This document shows positions 7,654 through 16,918 of a stretch of DNA of 64,000 nucleotides, piece by piece (the first letter of the stretch is position 1; each line of letters begins with the position of its first letter). A program made the translations under genes and the position numbers. The stretch lies in assembly GCF_022483985.1 (NCBI RefSeq), contig NZ_JAKVME010000001.1, positions 62,001 through 126,000 on the forward strand, given 5' to 3'. The DNA comes from Acetobacter sp. (lineage in GTDB: Bacteria > Pseudomonadota > Alphaproteobacteria > Acetobacterales > Acetobacteraceae). Under the pieces are notes generated by a model. That model made no database searches and was not told the origin of the DNA. It was given only the letters and a program-made list of their open reading frames with translations.

Positions 7654-9271
7654 TTAGAAACCGTATGCCCTTATTTCCGCTGATGACACGAAGAGAGAGA
7701 TCATTTTCACCTTTGTGCAGAACATCGGCGGGAATAATGAACCGGTATGTCACATTATTTCCTCGATAGGTTCCCACAGTCAGAGTTCTCGATGTTGGCT
7801 GCTGTGATGCGTCCGTTGCTTTTGCCTCCCACCCATTGATTGACGGAGAGGGACGGCCATGGAAGGCGGAGTCCGTTATTCCAACACGCAATATCAGATC
7901 TGATGATGGTGCTTCAGGCAGGCTAAAACGGATATGGCGGTCATTATTGACATCCATCCACTGATAAGCCGGAAAGTCTTGATGTGCAGATGACCTGCCG
8001 ATGACAAAAGGGGAAGTCGTCCATGGCGCCATGCGGATATCCGATGGGTGCATGGTCGTGATCTTATCGCCGTTGAGAAATTCCTGTGGTGAGCCGTCCC
8101 AATGGCCAATGCGCCACAGAGCGGGATCGGCCTCCGGATCATCCGGAGATAATCCGTTCACGGAGACTTCCTGTCGGGCGCTGACAGCGGCGGTGCTGCG
8201 GGCGACCTCAAGCTCGTTCTTGTGCAGGGTGACACGATAGAGGCCCGGCACCATGTCCTCACACTGAAAGGTGCCATTTTCAGGATGGACATCTGTCCAG
8301 TACTGACCGGAGGGACCGGAAAACCCGACCGTATAATGAAATTCGGGAATAAGCCCTTGTGAGACGTGTCCTGCAACACTGCCTCTCCCGGAAGACGACA
8401 CATAGCCTTTCAGCCCCATTCGGGAAAACCAGGATGTTTCAACGCGGCCCGGTGCGTTTCCGTCGGTGAACACAAGTGTATAGCTGTTGAGAATGCCCGT
8501 CCGGAATGGTTCTGTCTGACCCTCTCCGTAATTGATGATATAGGTCAGTTCCTGATCGCTGGCGCCCTGATCAAGAAGACTACGATAAAAAGGACCGCCG
8601 GAGTTTCCCTCGTTGTTGTCACGCACTATCCATAATCCGACATGACTGCCAGTCGCACCGAAATATCGCCAGTCTTTCAGACGAATATTGGAATAGTGCT
8701 TGGATCTTGTCTGACCATCAGGTCTGCCGAAAATGTCATGCGCTTCAATGGGGTGGTTGTCCGTGCCATGCAGGTCGGCTGCTTCCGGACCATGCGGCAG
8801 GCGTTCCCACGGGACGCGGACGATGAATCGTACCAGGCCTGGCTTCGGTTCCTGTGAAAACCACGTGGCCATGTAGATCTTTGGATCGCCTCGATGGGCC
8901 ATGTAATAGTGTATCAGATTGCCGGCATGAACCGTGATCCGTATGAAGTCGCCGTCCTGCGCGGCCTGGACCGTTACGTCATCCTGATTGTCATAAAGCC
9001 CGCCAAAACCTGAATTGATATGGCTTCCCGTGGTCTCGTCCTGATAGTCGATGCCATGATATTGCAATGAGAAAAGATCTCCGGCTCCTCTGAGGGAAGA
9101 TCCTCCGCTTCCTCGTCGCACACGAAAAATCAGGTCCGCTCCGGTGTTGACGACATAGGTCTCGCCATCCTCTTTCACGCCAAAGCCGTCCTCGGCGGCA
9201 GCGCATCCAGTGCTGGTTGGAAGCGTCGCAGCGCTCGCGATCAGCAAAAGAAAGGCAAGAGGAGTATTCAT
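7628..9271 (-). CDS. PL4-like rhamnogalacturonan lyase, C-terminus replaced by IS sequence
   Basis: Secreted polysaccharide lyase (547 aa from the ATG at 9271). A signal peptide (MNTPLAFLLLIASAATL, possible lipobox STGC) is followed by a beta-sandwich catalytic domain (YMAHRGDPKIYMATW, HGTDNHPIEAHDIFGRPDGQTRSKHY), a fibronectin-III-like domain (GRGSVAGHV, GTFQCEDMVPGLYRVTLHK) and a carbohydrate-binding-like domain (WRIGHWDGSPQEFLNGDKI), the order typical of family 4 lyases that cleave the rhamnogalacturonan I backbone. The last eight residues come from the inverted repeat of the adjacent element; the native end (16 residues from the joint) is at 5370-5324. The change affects only the final strand, so some activity may remain. 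ATG at 9271 is preferred to the upstream TTG at 9313 because it starts the signal peptide. Confidence 0.8.
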   Translation of the reverse strand: MNTPLAFLLLIASAATLPTSTGCAAAEDGFGVKEDGETYVVNTGADLIFRVRRGSGGSSLRGAGDLFSLQYHGIDYQDETTGSHINSGFGGLYDNQDDVTVQAAQDGDFIRITVHAGNLIHYYMAHRGDPKIYMATWFSQEPKPGLVRFIVRVPWERLPHGPEAADLHGTDNHPIEAHDIFGRPDGQTRSKHYSNIRLKDWRYFGATGSHVGLWIVRDNNEGNSGGPFYRSLLDQGASDQELTYIINYGEGQTEPFRTGILNSYTLVFTDGNAPGRVETSWFSRMGLKGYVSSSGRGSVAGHVSQGLIPEFHYTVGFSGPSGQYWTDVHPENGTFQCEDMVPGLYRVTLHKNELEVARSTAAVSARQEVSVNGLSPDDPEADPALWRIGHWDGSPQEFLNGDKITTMHPSDIRMAPWTTSPFVIGRSSAHQDFPAYQWMDVNNDRHIRFSLPEAPSSDLILRVGITDSAFHGRPSPSINGWEAKATDASQQPTSRTLTVGTYRGNNVTYRFIIPADVLHKGENDLSLRVISGNKGIRFLSDCFKSLE

Positions 9272-9429
9272 TTTCGCCGTGAATTCTGTCACGCTGGGAA
9301 CTCCCACGGTCAACTTTTTCGTTCGGACGAAGGCGGTGTTTCATGAGAACGGACAAACGACGGTAAAATAGTTTTGTAACTTATTTTCTCAAGCGTAGTT
9401 AGGCATTGTGGCCAAACCAAGAGAGCCTG

Positions 9430-10686
9430 ATGACCCAGACTGTTGCCACTGCCGCCAACTCTGACGAAACTCCTGCTATTCCAGCGCTCAACCGGGCCTT
9501 GTTCGCCTTATGCGCTCTCAATTTCTTCATGGCGGACGTCCAGGCGGGGATAGGGCCCTTTTTGGGCGTTTTTCTTCAGCGTCACGGCTGGCAGACGGGA
9601 CCGATCGGCACCGTCATGACCGTGGGTGGAGTTGCCGGAATGCTCGCCACCATTCCCGCGGGCGCGCTGATTGATCACACGACGAAAAAGCGGTTGCTCG
9701 TCATTGTGGCAGCGCTCTGCACGATTTCCGCCTCTCTTCTTCTCCTGAGTTCGCAATCCGTGGCCGTTGTGACAGTCAGTCAGCTTGCAACCGCTCTGGC
9801 CGGCGCTGGAATTGGCCCTCTGATGGCGGCCATAACGCTCGGGATCGTGCGCCAGAAAGGCTTCAACACACAGATCGGCCGTAACCAGGCCTGGAACCAC
9901 ACCGGCAATATGGCCGGGGCCGGACTGTCCGGCTGGCTGGGATGGCAGTTTGGTCTCTCAGCGATTTTCTTTCTTGAAGTGGCCTTCGGTCTGTTCGCCA
10001 TTTCTGCGGTGCTCCTGATCCCGGAAAAATCCATAGATCATAAGGCTGCCCGCGGACTGGACGATGAACCCGCTCACGATGAGAGGAATGCCGAGGGGTT
10101 ACGATCCTTTCTGCGACACAAGCCTCTTCTCATTCTGGCGAGTTGTCTGTGTTTCTTCCATCTCGGAAACGCCGCGATGCTCCCACTGTACGGCATGGCG
10201 GTCGTCAGTGCAGGCAAAGGCAATCCAGCCATGTTCACGGCGATGACCGTGATGGTCGCACAGGCTGTGATGATCGTCGTGAGCCTGCTGGCCATACGTT
10301 TCGTCAGGGACCGTGGTTACTGGTTCGTCCTGCTGATATCGTTTGCCGCCCTACCGCTGCGTGGTTTGATTGCGGGAAGCTGCATTCAGCATTGGGGGGT
10401 GTGGCCGGTGCAGATCCTCGATGGGATCGGTGCGGGGCTTCAGAGTGTCGCCGTGCCGGGTCTGGTAGCCAGACTTCTGAACGGAACCGGACGGATCAAT
10501 ATCGGACAGGGCGTCGTCATGACGGCGCAGGGCATTGGAGCAAGCCTCTCCCCGGCTCTGGGAGGATGGCTTGCCGAAGATCTGGGATATCCGGTGGCGT
10601 TCTATACTCTGGGTTGCTTTGCAATCGTATCGTTCGGGCTCTGGATAGGCGCGGCATCGACCATTCGATCTGCGGATCAGGTGTAG
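9430..10686 (+). CDS. MFS transporter
   Basis: 418-aa major facilitator permease with about 12 membrane segments in two six-helix halves separated by a hydrophilic loop (EKSIDHKAARGLDDEPAHDERN, about residue 200). The loop 2-3 region GALIDHTTKKRLL is the MFS GxxxD(R/K)xxR-like motif. The substrate is not predictable; the sequence resembles drug or metabolite exporters annotated only as MFS. ATG at 9430 follows GAGAG and starts MTQTVATAANSDET; an in-frame GTG upstream at 9406 is less likely. The ArsB-like permease starts 2 bp after its stop, so the two form an operon. Confidence 0.8.
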   Translation: MTQTVATAANSDETPAIPALNRALFALCALNFFMADVQAGIGPFLGVFLQRHGWQTGPIGTVMTVGGVAGMLATIPAGALIDHTTKKRLLVIVAALCTISASLLLLSSQSVAVVTVSQLATALAGAGIGPLMAAITLGIVRQKGFNTQIGRNQAWNHTGNMAGAGLSGWLGWQFGLSAIFFLEVAFGLFAISAVLLIPEKSIDHKAARGLDDEPAHDERNAEGLRSFLRHKPLLILASCLCFFHLGNAAMLPLYGMAVVSAGKGNPAMFTAMTVMVAQAVMIVVSLLAIRFVRDRGYWFVLLISFAALPLRGLIAGSCIQHWGVWPVQILDGIGAGLQSVAVPGLVARLLNGTGRINIGQGVVMTAQGIGASLSPALGGWLAEDLGYPVAFYTLGCFAIVSFGLWIGAASTIRSADQV

Positions 10687-10688
10687 GC

Positions 10689-11942
10689 ATGACCTTTCAC
10701 CAAGGGGCCATCTGGGCGATCGCGGCTCTGGCGACGGTCGGTGTCATTCTCCGACCGTTTCGGGTTCCAGAGTGGATATGGGCCGTCATCGGAGCCACGG
10801 TCCTCATGGTGACGGGGCTGATCCCCCTCACCATGGCGGGGGCCGGTCTCGTGAAAGGCGGCGATGTCTATCTGTTTCTGATCGGCATGATGCTGCTCAG
10901 TGAAACGGCGCGTGCAAACGGTCTGTTCGAATGGATCGCAACCTGGGCCGTCAATCATGCCGCAGGTTCAACGGCAAAGCTGTTCACACTGGTCTATCTG
11001 GCCGGTGTCGTGGTGACGACGTTCATGTCCAACGATGCGACGGCTGTTGTGCTGACACCGGCCGTGTTCGCAGCGGCAAAAAAAGCAAAAGCTGATCCCC
11101 TTCCGCTGTTGTTTGCCTGCGCACTCGTCGCCAATGCGGCAAGCTTTGTCCTGCCTGTCTCCAATCCGGCGAACCTGGTTCTGTATGACGGCGCACTCCC
11201 CGCGCTAGGATCATGGATGAGGTCATTCGCGCTCCCGTCACTCCTGGCGATCATGACGACCTATCTGGTTTTGCGCCTTATGGAGCGGGCACATCTGCGT
11301 CAGGACTGCTCCTCTCAGGTTGAAACCATTCCATTAACACTGGGCGGCAAGGCGGCTTTTGTCGGCATCGTCCTGACCGTGCTTCTGCTTGTCACAGTAT
11401 CCGCATGTGATCTGTCTCTCGGCTTGCCAACAGCGCTCGCCGGTATTGGGACAGCATTAAGCGCCTCAGCGCTGGCACGACGCTCGCCGATTGTGCTCAT
11501 GCGGGATATTTCATGGGGCGTTCTCCCGCTGGTCGGCGGCCTGTTCGTTCTGGTAGCCGCCGTTGAAAGTACCGGGGTGGTCAGGGTGCTTGGCCGCCTG
11601 CTTCAGCACGCCGCCAAAGCCGATCCTGTCACTGCTGCCTGGGGGGCGGGCACTCTTCTGGCCATCATCTCTAACATCATGAACAACCTGCCTGCCGGAT
11701 TAATTGCCAGTGAGACAGTGGCGCAGACTCATATACAGCGACTGGTGATTGATAACCTGTTGATCGGCGTGGATCTTGGCCCAAACCTTTCCGTGACAGG
11801 ATCTCTGGCCACAATCCTCTGGCTGCAGGTGATCCGTCGAGAAGGCGAAGAGGTCGGGTTTCTACAATTTCTCAGGGTTGGCGCCGTGGCGATGCCCGTT
11901 GCACTCTTCGCGGCACTCGTTGCGCGGCTTTTGATCGGGTGA
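10689..11942 (+). CDS. ArsB/NhaD-type (ion transporter superfamily) permease
   Basis: 417-aa membrane protein of the arsenite/anion permease type. It has about 11 hydrophobic segments, the repeated STFMSNDATAVVLTPAV- and IISNIMNNLPAGL-like blocks (N-D/N-N reentrant motifs in each half) and a C-terminal GVDLGPNLSVTGSLATILWLQVIRREGEEV, which matches the end of ArsB-type proteins. The expected function is efflux or exchange of arsenite, another oxyanion or a carboxylate; no arsR or arsC is adjacent, so arsenite is not certain. ATG at 10689 is directly coupled to the MFS gene stop (10684-10686). Confidence 0.75.
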   Translation: MTFHQGAIWAIAALATVGVILRPFRVPEWIWAVIGATVLMVTGLIPLTMAGAGLVKGGDVYLFLIGMMLLSETARANGLFEWIATWAVNHAAGSTAKLFTLVYLAGVVVTTFMSNDATAVVLTPAVFAAAKKAKADPLPLLFACALVANAASFVLPVSNPANLVLYDGALPALGSWMRSFALPSLLAIMTTYLVLRLMERAHLRQDCSSQVETIPLTLGGKAAFVGIVLTVLLLVTVSACDLSLGLPTALAGIGTALSASALARRSPIVLMRDISWGVLPLVGGLFVLVAAVESTGVVRVLGRLLQHAAKADPVTAAWGAGTLLAIISNIMNNLPAGLIASETVAQTHIQRLVIDNLLIGVDLGPNLSVTGSLATILWLQVIRREGEEVGFLQFLRVGAVAMPVALFAALVARLLIG

Positions 11943-12392
11943 ATTGGTATGATCTGAGACTGACATCATGAATACTTTTGCGGTGTAACGGAGTTTTGTT
12001 GCGCTCTTACTGTAAGTGCAGTGAAATAGTGAGTATTACTTACATTTTGGTTGAAAAATTCAAAATCGGATAAAATACATCCAAATATAAATTGTTTATT
12101 TATCAGCCAGAGTGGAAAAGAGTGTAGTCGGCGGCATACAGATTTTTCCGCCGAGACGAACGCTATATGGTAAGGATGGTCATCAGAGGAAATGTAAGGT
12201 TCGCTCTCAGCGAGAATTATCAAGAAGAGTGGCAAGGCCTCCACCACTTTAATGACGAAGGGTGGCCGAGGTTTTCTAAAAAATTGGTGGCTATCAGTGG
12301 TGGGACGGTCGAGAAACGCGCTATAATCCGCGCGATCCCAGTCTGAAACAACCGATCAGGCCGTGCGTGGTCCTGACAGGAGCTCGTGCCTT
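11943..12392. other. intergenic region before oleate hydratase
   Basis: No convincing gene. 11945-12240 is AT-rich with a weak 93-codon minus-strand frame that I do not credit. On the plus strand about 12288-12390 there is a stop-free stretch (YQWWDGRETRYNPRDPSL) that may be the tail of a lost gene. AGGAG at about 12378 serves the next gene. Confidence 0.4.
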
Positions 12393-14138
12393 ATGAGATA
12401 TGCTCATAGTAACTTAGAAGCCTTCGCGCGTCCTGTAAAACCCGAAGGCGTGGAAAACCGATCCGCATGGATCATCGGCGGTGGACTGGGCGGCATGGCG
12501 GCGGCAGCGTTCCTGATCCGCGATGCACAGATGACACCATCAAAGATCACCATTCTTGAAACCTCGGACGCCGACGGCGGAGCTCTGGACGGCGCAGGCA
12601 ATGCGGAAACAGGCTGGTTGATCCGCGGTGGCCGGGAAATGGAGGAGCAGTTCCAGTGTCTGTGGGATCTATATCGTTCGATCCCTTCGCTGGAAGTGCC
12701 GGATGCCTCGGTCCTAGATGAGTTTTATCGCCTCAACCGGGTCGATCCCAGTAGTAGTCCGGTGCGGGCAATGTGCGGTCATGGGCAACCGTTGCCGGAT
12801 CGCGGCAGTCTGACACTAACGGGCAAGGCACGACGGGAGATCATTGCCCTCATTCTCGCCGATGAGGAGAAGCTCGCGGGCAAGACGATCGGCGACGTTC
12901 TGTCGGATGACTTCATGAAGTCTAACTTCTGGCTCTTCTGGCGTTCGATGTTCGCTTTCGAGACTTGGCACAGCGCAATCGAGATGAAGCGCTATCTCGC
13001 CCGTTTTGTGCACCAGATTCTCGGGCTGAAGGATCTGCACACTCTGAAATTCACCAAATACAATCAGCAGGAATCGCTGAGCAAACCACTGGCGACATGG
13101 CTTGCCGACCAAGGTGTCGTGTTTCGCCACGGTGTGCAGGTGACGAATGTCGCCGTCGATACTTCGGGCGTAAAGAAAGTCGCAACCCATATCGACTGGC
13201 TTGAAAGCGGCACGGAAGCCGGCATTGATCTTGGTCAGGACGAACTGGTTTTCGTCACCAACGGCTCCATGGTGGAAAATTCCCGTTGGGGCGACCACCA
13301 TACCCCCGCACCGATCGATACAACCATCAAGGACGGCAGTATCTGGCAGTTGTGGCGCAATATCGCGATGCAGGACCCGACGTTCGGGCATCCTGATGTG
13401 TTCTGTGTCGACACCACAAAATCCCGCTGGCTGTCAGCAACGGTCACTACACAGGACGCACGTATCCCCGATCTCGTGCATACGGTGACGGGGCGCGATC
13501 CATTCTCCGGACGCACGGTTACCGGTGGCCCGATCACCATTCAGGATTCCGCCTGGCTGATGAGCTGGGTCGTCAGCCGCCAGCCCCATTTCAAAGGTCA
13601 GCCGAAAGGCCAGATGGTGGCTTGGCTCTACGGACTGTTCAGTGATGTGCCTGGCGATTACGTGAAAAAGCCGATGCAGGAATGCACCGGTGAGGAAATC
13701 ACGCGAGAATGGCTGTTTCACATGGGTGTTCCGACGGACCAGATTGATGACATGGCAGCGACAGGCGCAATCACACGTCCCTGCATGATGCCATTCATCA
13801 CAGCGCAGTTCATGCCACGCTCTCCGGGAGATCGCCCAAAGGTCGTGCCGGACGGGAGTGTCAATCTCGCCTTTCTCGGCCAATTCGCCGAGACGCCGCG
13901 CGACACGGTGTTCACCACAGAATATTCCGTCCGTACCGCGATGGAAGCAGTCTATACATTGCTCAATGTCGACCGGGCTGTCCCGGAAGTTTTTGGTAGC
14001 ATCTACGATATCCGGATGCTGCTGCAGGCGGCGGCGGAACTGCGGGACGGGCAGAAGGTTCCGGCCTCCGGACTGCTTCATCATCTGACGGATGGAACGG
14101 AAATAGATGATCTGCTGGAACGTTACGGACTGATCTAA
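12393..14138 (+). CDS. ohyA: oleate hydratase (MCRA family)
   Basis: FAD-dependent fatty acid hydratase, about 581 aa, which adds water across the cis-9 double bond of oleate or linoleate to give 10-hydroxy fatty acids. The N-terminal dinucleotide-binding motif IIGGGLGGMAAAAFL is followed by ETSDADGGALDGAG, GWLIRGGREMEEQFQCLWDL (the RGGREM block with the catalytic Glu region) and TKYNQQESL. Later blocks include VFVTNGSMVENSRWGD, SWLLS-like SAWLMSWVVSRQPHF and AFLGQFAETPRDTVFTTEYSVRTAMEAVY, all characteristic. ATG at 12393 (MRYAHSNLEAFARP) follows AGGAGCTC. The usual role is detoxification or modification of host or plant unsaturated fatty acids. Confidence 0.93.
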   Translation: MRYAHSNLEAFARPVKPEGVENRSAWIIGGGLGGMAAAAFLIRDAQMTPSKITILETSDADGGALDGAGNAETGWLIRGGREMEEQFQCLWDLYRSIPSLEVPDASVLDEFYRLNRVDPSSSPVRAMCGHGQPLPDRGSLTLTGKARREIIALILADEEKLAGKTIGDVLSDDFMKSNFWLFWRSMFAFETWHSAIEMKRYLARFVHQILGLKDLHTLKFTKYNQQESLSKPLATWLADQGVVFRHGVQVTNVAVDTSGVKKVATHIDWLESGTEAGIDLGQDELVFVTNGSMVENSRWGDHHTPAPIDTTIKDGSIWQLWRNIAMQDPTFGHPDVFCVDTTKSRWLSATVTTQDARIPDLVHTVTGRDPFSGRTVTGGPITIQDSAWLMSWVVSRQPHFKGQPKGQMVAWLYGLFSDVPGDYVKKPMQECTGEEITREWLFHMGVPTDQIDDMAATGAITRPCMMPFITAQFMPRSPGDRPKVVPDGSVNLAFLGQFAETPRDTVFTTEYSVRTAMEAVYTLLNVDRAVPEVFGSIYDIRMLLQAAAELRDGQKVPASGLLHHLTDGTEIDDLLERYGLI

Positions 14139-14190
14139 AGTGTAGCGCCAACGGCTTTTTATAGAGTTGAACCAAGAGTCGACGCACGAC

Positions 14191-14559
14191 ATGACAAATT
14201 CTCCTAAACCACACAGGTCTCACCAGGATGACGATCCGGAATTGCCGAGCCCGGTGGTGGGGCCAAGTCGGCCACGTCTGTTTCGCATCCTCGGGCCCGG
14301 TCTGGTCACGGGCGCTTCTGACGATGATCCGAGCGGTATCGCGACCTACTCGCAAGTTGGGGCGCAATTTGCATACGGTCTGTCGTGGACGCTGATTGTC
14401 ACCTACCCGCTTATGGTTGCCATTCAGATCATAAGCGCGCGGATTGGGCGCACAACTGGGCGCGGCTTGGCGGGTGTCCTTCGTCTACACACCCCGACGT
14501 GGTTGCTCAGTAGCGTCGTGCTGATGCTGCTGGTCGCTACCCAATTCAGGGAACATTAA
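14191..14559 (+). pseudogene. truncated Nramp-type divalent metal transporter (N-terminus)
   Basis: The first about 118 residues of an Nramp/MntH-like transporter. RLFRILGPGLVTGASDDDPSGIATYSQVGAQFAYGLSW holds TM1 and the DPSG/GN-like metal-site loop, followed by TM2-3 (VTYPLMVAIQIISARIG). Homology stops at about LLVAT (near 14540), where the sequence changes to a TonB receptor fragment of lower GC; a TAA follows at 14557. No remainder of the gene is in the window, so a deletion or recombination joined two unrelated genes here. Confidence 0.85.
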
Positions 14560-15994
14560 TTACAGACGGCTTTAAGCGAATTCCAAGAAGCAATTTTATT
14601 GGCTTTACGAACTGGAACGAAGACAGTGTCAAAGATGCCATGTTTGAGTACCAATTTAAGCATGAATTTAATAAATACATCAAATTTAGTCAGACTTTCA
14701 GGTGGGAAAAAAGTGACTTACACCTAAAAGAAGCTTTGAACGACGGTTCTGTCAGCTCAACTGACTTTGCCAATCAGTACTATTATACCGACGCTCATCA
14801 TACGGTTACAGAAAACAAAAGTATGGATGCGCGATTCACAGGAAAACTGGCGACGGGGCCACTGCACCATACATGGGTTGTTGGTTCAGATTTTCGTAGT
14901 TTTGATAACAATTTTCAGAGTCAAACTGAACCAGAAGATACAATCATAAACGTCTATCATCCAGAAGCGTCTAGTTATACACCGTGTTATAATATAAATT
15001 CCAATTCTGGGTGCCAGAATACGTTAACAAAGGAGCAGTATAATTGTTTTCAGGAAGGCATTTACTTTCAGGATCAAATAAAGTGGCGCGGTCTATCTGT
15101 GATCGCTGGAGGTCGGCAAGACTGGGTTAACACAACAACAAATGCGATTTCGTATGATAATACGTCAAATATAAAAATTGCGGACGGCCCAGATCACACC
15201 AAGCAGCCACAATCTGCATTCACGTGGAGAGCTGGTCTTGTGTACCAGTTTAATTTCGGCTTGGCTCCATATTTCAGTTATTCAACCTCTTTCGTTCCAC
15301 AGAGCCAAACCGACTATCGGGGCCAGCCTTTTGCCCCTTTGACAGGAAATCAATATGAGGCTGGATTAAAATATAAAGTCCCAACAAAGAGATTTTTGTA
15401 ACAGCTGCGGCCTTCCATATTTTAGAGAACCATTATTCTATTAAAGATATGGAGCATACAGGATATAGTACGGATGCGGGCACAGTAAAATCTCAAGGAT
15501 TCGAAGTCTCTGTAAATGCGAATGTCACGAAAAATCTACGAATCATAGCATCGTATAGCTTCACAGACGCCAGATTCGCAAAAAACAATCGGACGACCAA
15601 AAGAATTAACCCCGTTACAGGCGCAACATATGGTGACGCCATTTCCGAGCAAGGTATGTCTGTTCCCTATATACCTCGTAATATGGCGTCAATTTTTGCA
15701 AATTATACGATTCCATCTAGCGTGGTGAAAGGTATTTCAATAAATGGCGGGATAAGATACACGGGGTCTTCGTATGCCGGATATGTTGAATCATTCAAAT
15801 CCCCTGATTATTTGCTTTTTGATATTGGTGCCAACTATGATTTTGGCGCTGCAACATCTGTATTGAAGGGTCTGAAGGCACAACTAGCCGTATCTAATCT
15901 TACTAACAAATATTATATGCCTAGTTGCGATAATTATGACTGTTATGTTGGGCAAGGTCGGCGCGTGTATGGGAACTTAACTTATAATTGGTGA
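14541..15994 (+). pseudogene. TonB-dependent siderophore receptor remnant, 5'-deleted and frameshifted
   Basis: C-terminal barrel of a ferric-siderophore receptor. The first part (to 15401) reads ITDGFKRIPRSNFIGF ... QYKFKHEFN-like ... GGRQDWVNTTTN ... YFSYSTSFVPQSQTDYRGQPFAPLTGNQYEAGLKYK. The second part (15402-15994) continues in another frame with AAFHILENHYS ... GFEVSVNANVTKNLRIIASYSFTDARF and ends YGNLTYNW, the aromatic C-terminal outer-membrane signal. The plug and first strands are absent. The break lies in a T5 run at 15393-15397; one extra T restores the frame. Lower GC than the neighbours suggests separate origin. Confidence 0.85.
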
Positions 15995-16059
15995 AATTTT
16001 CTTCGCCAAAACCCAGGCGGTTTCCGCCCGACATTCCAATACTTTATACCGCATACCCC

Positions 16060-16172
16060 TGCCAAATCCGTGAAGCGACCTTATGCAAGATACGTGAGGT
16101 CGCCCGGCAATATCCGTGGTTTGTCCATGCCAAATTTGGCGGGCGAGGGTGTGCAATATCCGTGAGGTCACG
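16060..16172 (+). repeat. iteron-like array of five degenerate 21-bp repeats
   Basis: Five copies start at about 16060, 16084, 16106, 16128 and 16152, at a period of 22-24 bp (about two helical turns). Consensus is roughly TGCAATATCCGTGAGGTCRCC; the fourth copy is the most diverged. The array ends about 110 bp upstream of the DUF6499/DUF2285 gene. This looks like a protein-binding array of the kind seen at plasmid or ICE replication and control regions. Confidence 0.6.
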
Positions 16173-16284
16173 CTGCACCAAGTGTGAAGTCTGCATGTAA
16201 CCAGAAACGCGGGGCTGCCTGATGTGCGCGGCGTGTTTTGTCGCGCCTGCTAGGCGGCTCCCCAGCCAATAAGGGACGTCTCTC

Positions 16285-16918
16285 ATGCCACTGAACATCT
16301 GGCATTCCGAGGCCGATCTGGCCATCCTCAGAACCCTCCCGGCCTCCGCCCTTGCCGGGGCCTTCATGCGCCGCTGGTCCCGCTATATCAGCGATTACCG
16401 GGATACAAGCCTGCGGGCCGGAGCCAGTGACAATCCCTCTCTCCTGTGGGCGGCGTTCCGGGACCGTTGGAGGTTACAGTTTTGTCCATGATCCTGACAT
16501 TCCCATCACCCGTAAGCCAGTGATCTGGCGCAGACAGGACACAACCCGGATCATCAGTCTGACGGATGCCCCACGAGGTTTTAACGATCTCCGCTCGCTG
16601 GAGTTCGAAGCGATGGGACGCATTCTGTTCGACGGCGAGGACGACGCGGGACGCTCCGTCACCGTGAGCGGTTCTTTCGGAACATTCTCCTTCCTGCTGG
16701 ACGATCCCGCCGCCCAGAAACGGCCTGCGGTCGTGATCCCGATTGACCCCCATTACCGAAGCCGCTGTGACGAGGCGAGACGCTTTATGTCGCATCATCT
16801 CGGCTTCAGAGCGCTGGAATATCCTCTTTCACGTTCTGGCCGGAAATCGACCGGATTGAGGGCCGAAAAACTGCGCATCGGGCTGCTCGGGAATGCAAAA
16901 GACTACGTGATTTTATGA
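16285..16918 (+). CDS. DUF6499-DUF2285 regulator spread over two frames
   Basis: Frame 1 (16285-16491) gives an N-terminal DUF6499-like part (AILRTLPASALAGAFMRRWSRYISDYR) ending RDRWRLQFCP. A +1 shift at TGG-A-GGT (16468-16474) gives RDRW-GYSFVHDPDIP and continues in frame 2 to 16918 through WRRQDTTRIISLTDAPRGF, AMGRILFDGEDDAGRSV and AVVIPIDPHYRSRCDEARRFMSHHLGFR, typical of DUF2285. Known precedent: the ICE activator FseA of Mesorhizobium is made from a DUF6499-type and a DUF2285 ORF by +1 programmed frameshifting. The usual helix-turn-helix C-terminus is not recognisable after about 16810, so this copy may be decayed. It is either a recoded regulator or a pseudogene. Confidence 0.6.

Noticed and set aside
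11966..12247. 93-aa minus-strand frame after the ArsB-like gene
   Set aside because: No ribosome site or family; AT-rich gap where chance frames are common.
16060..16172. CRISPR array
   Set aside because: The repeats are degenerate and follow one another with only 1-3 bases between them; there are no spacers and no cas genes.
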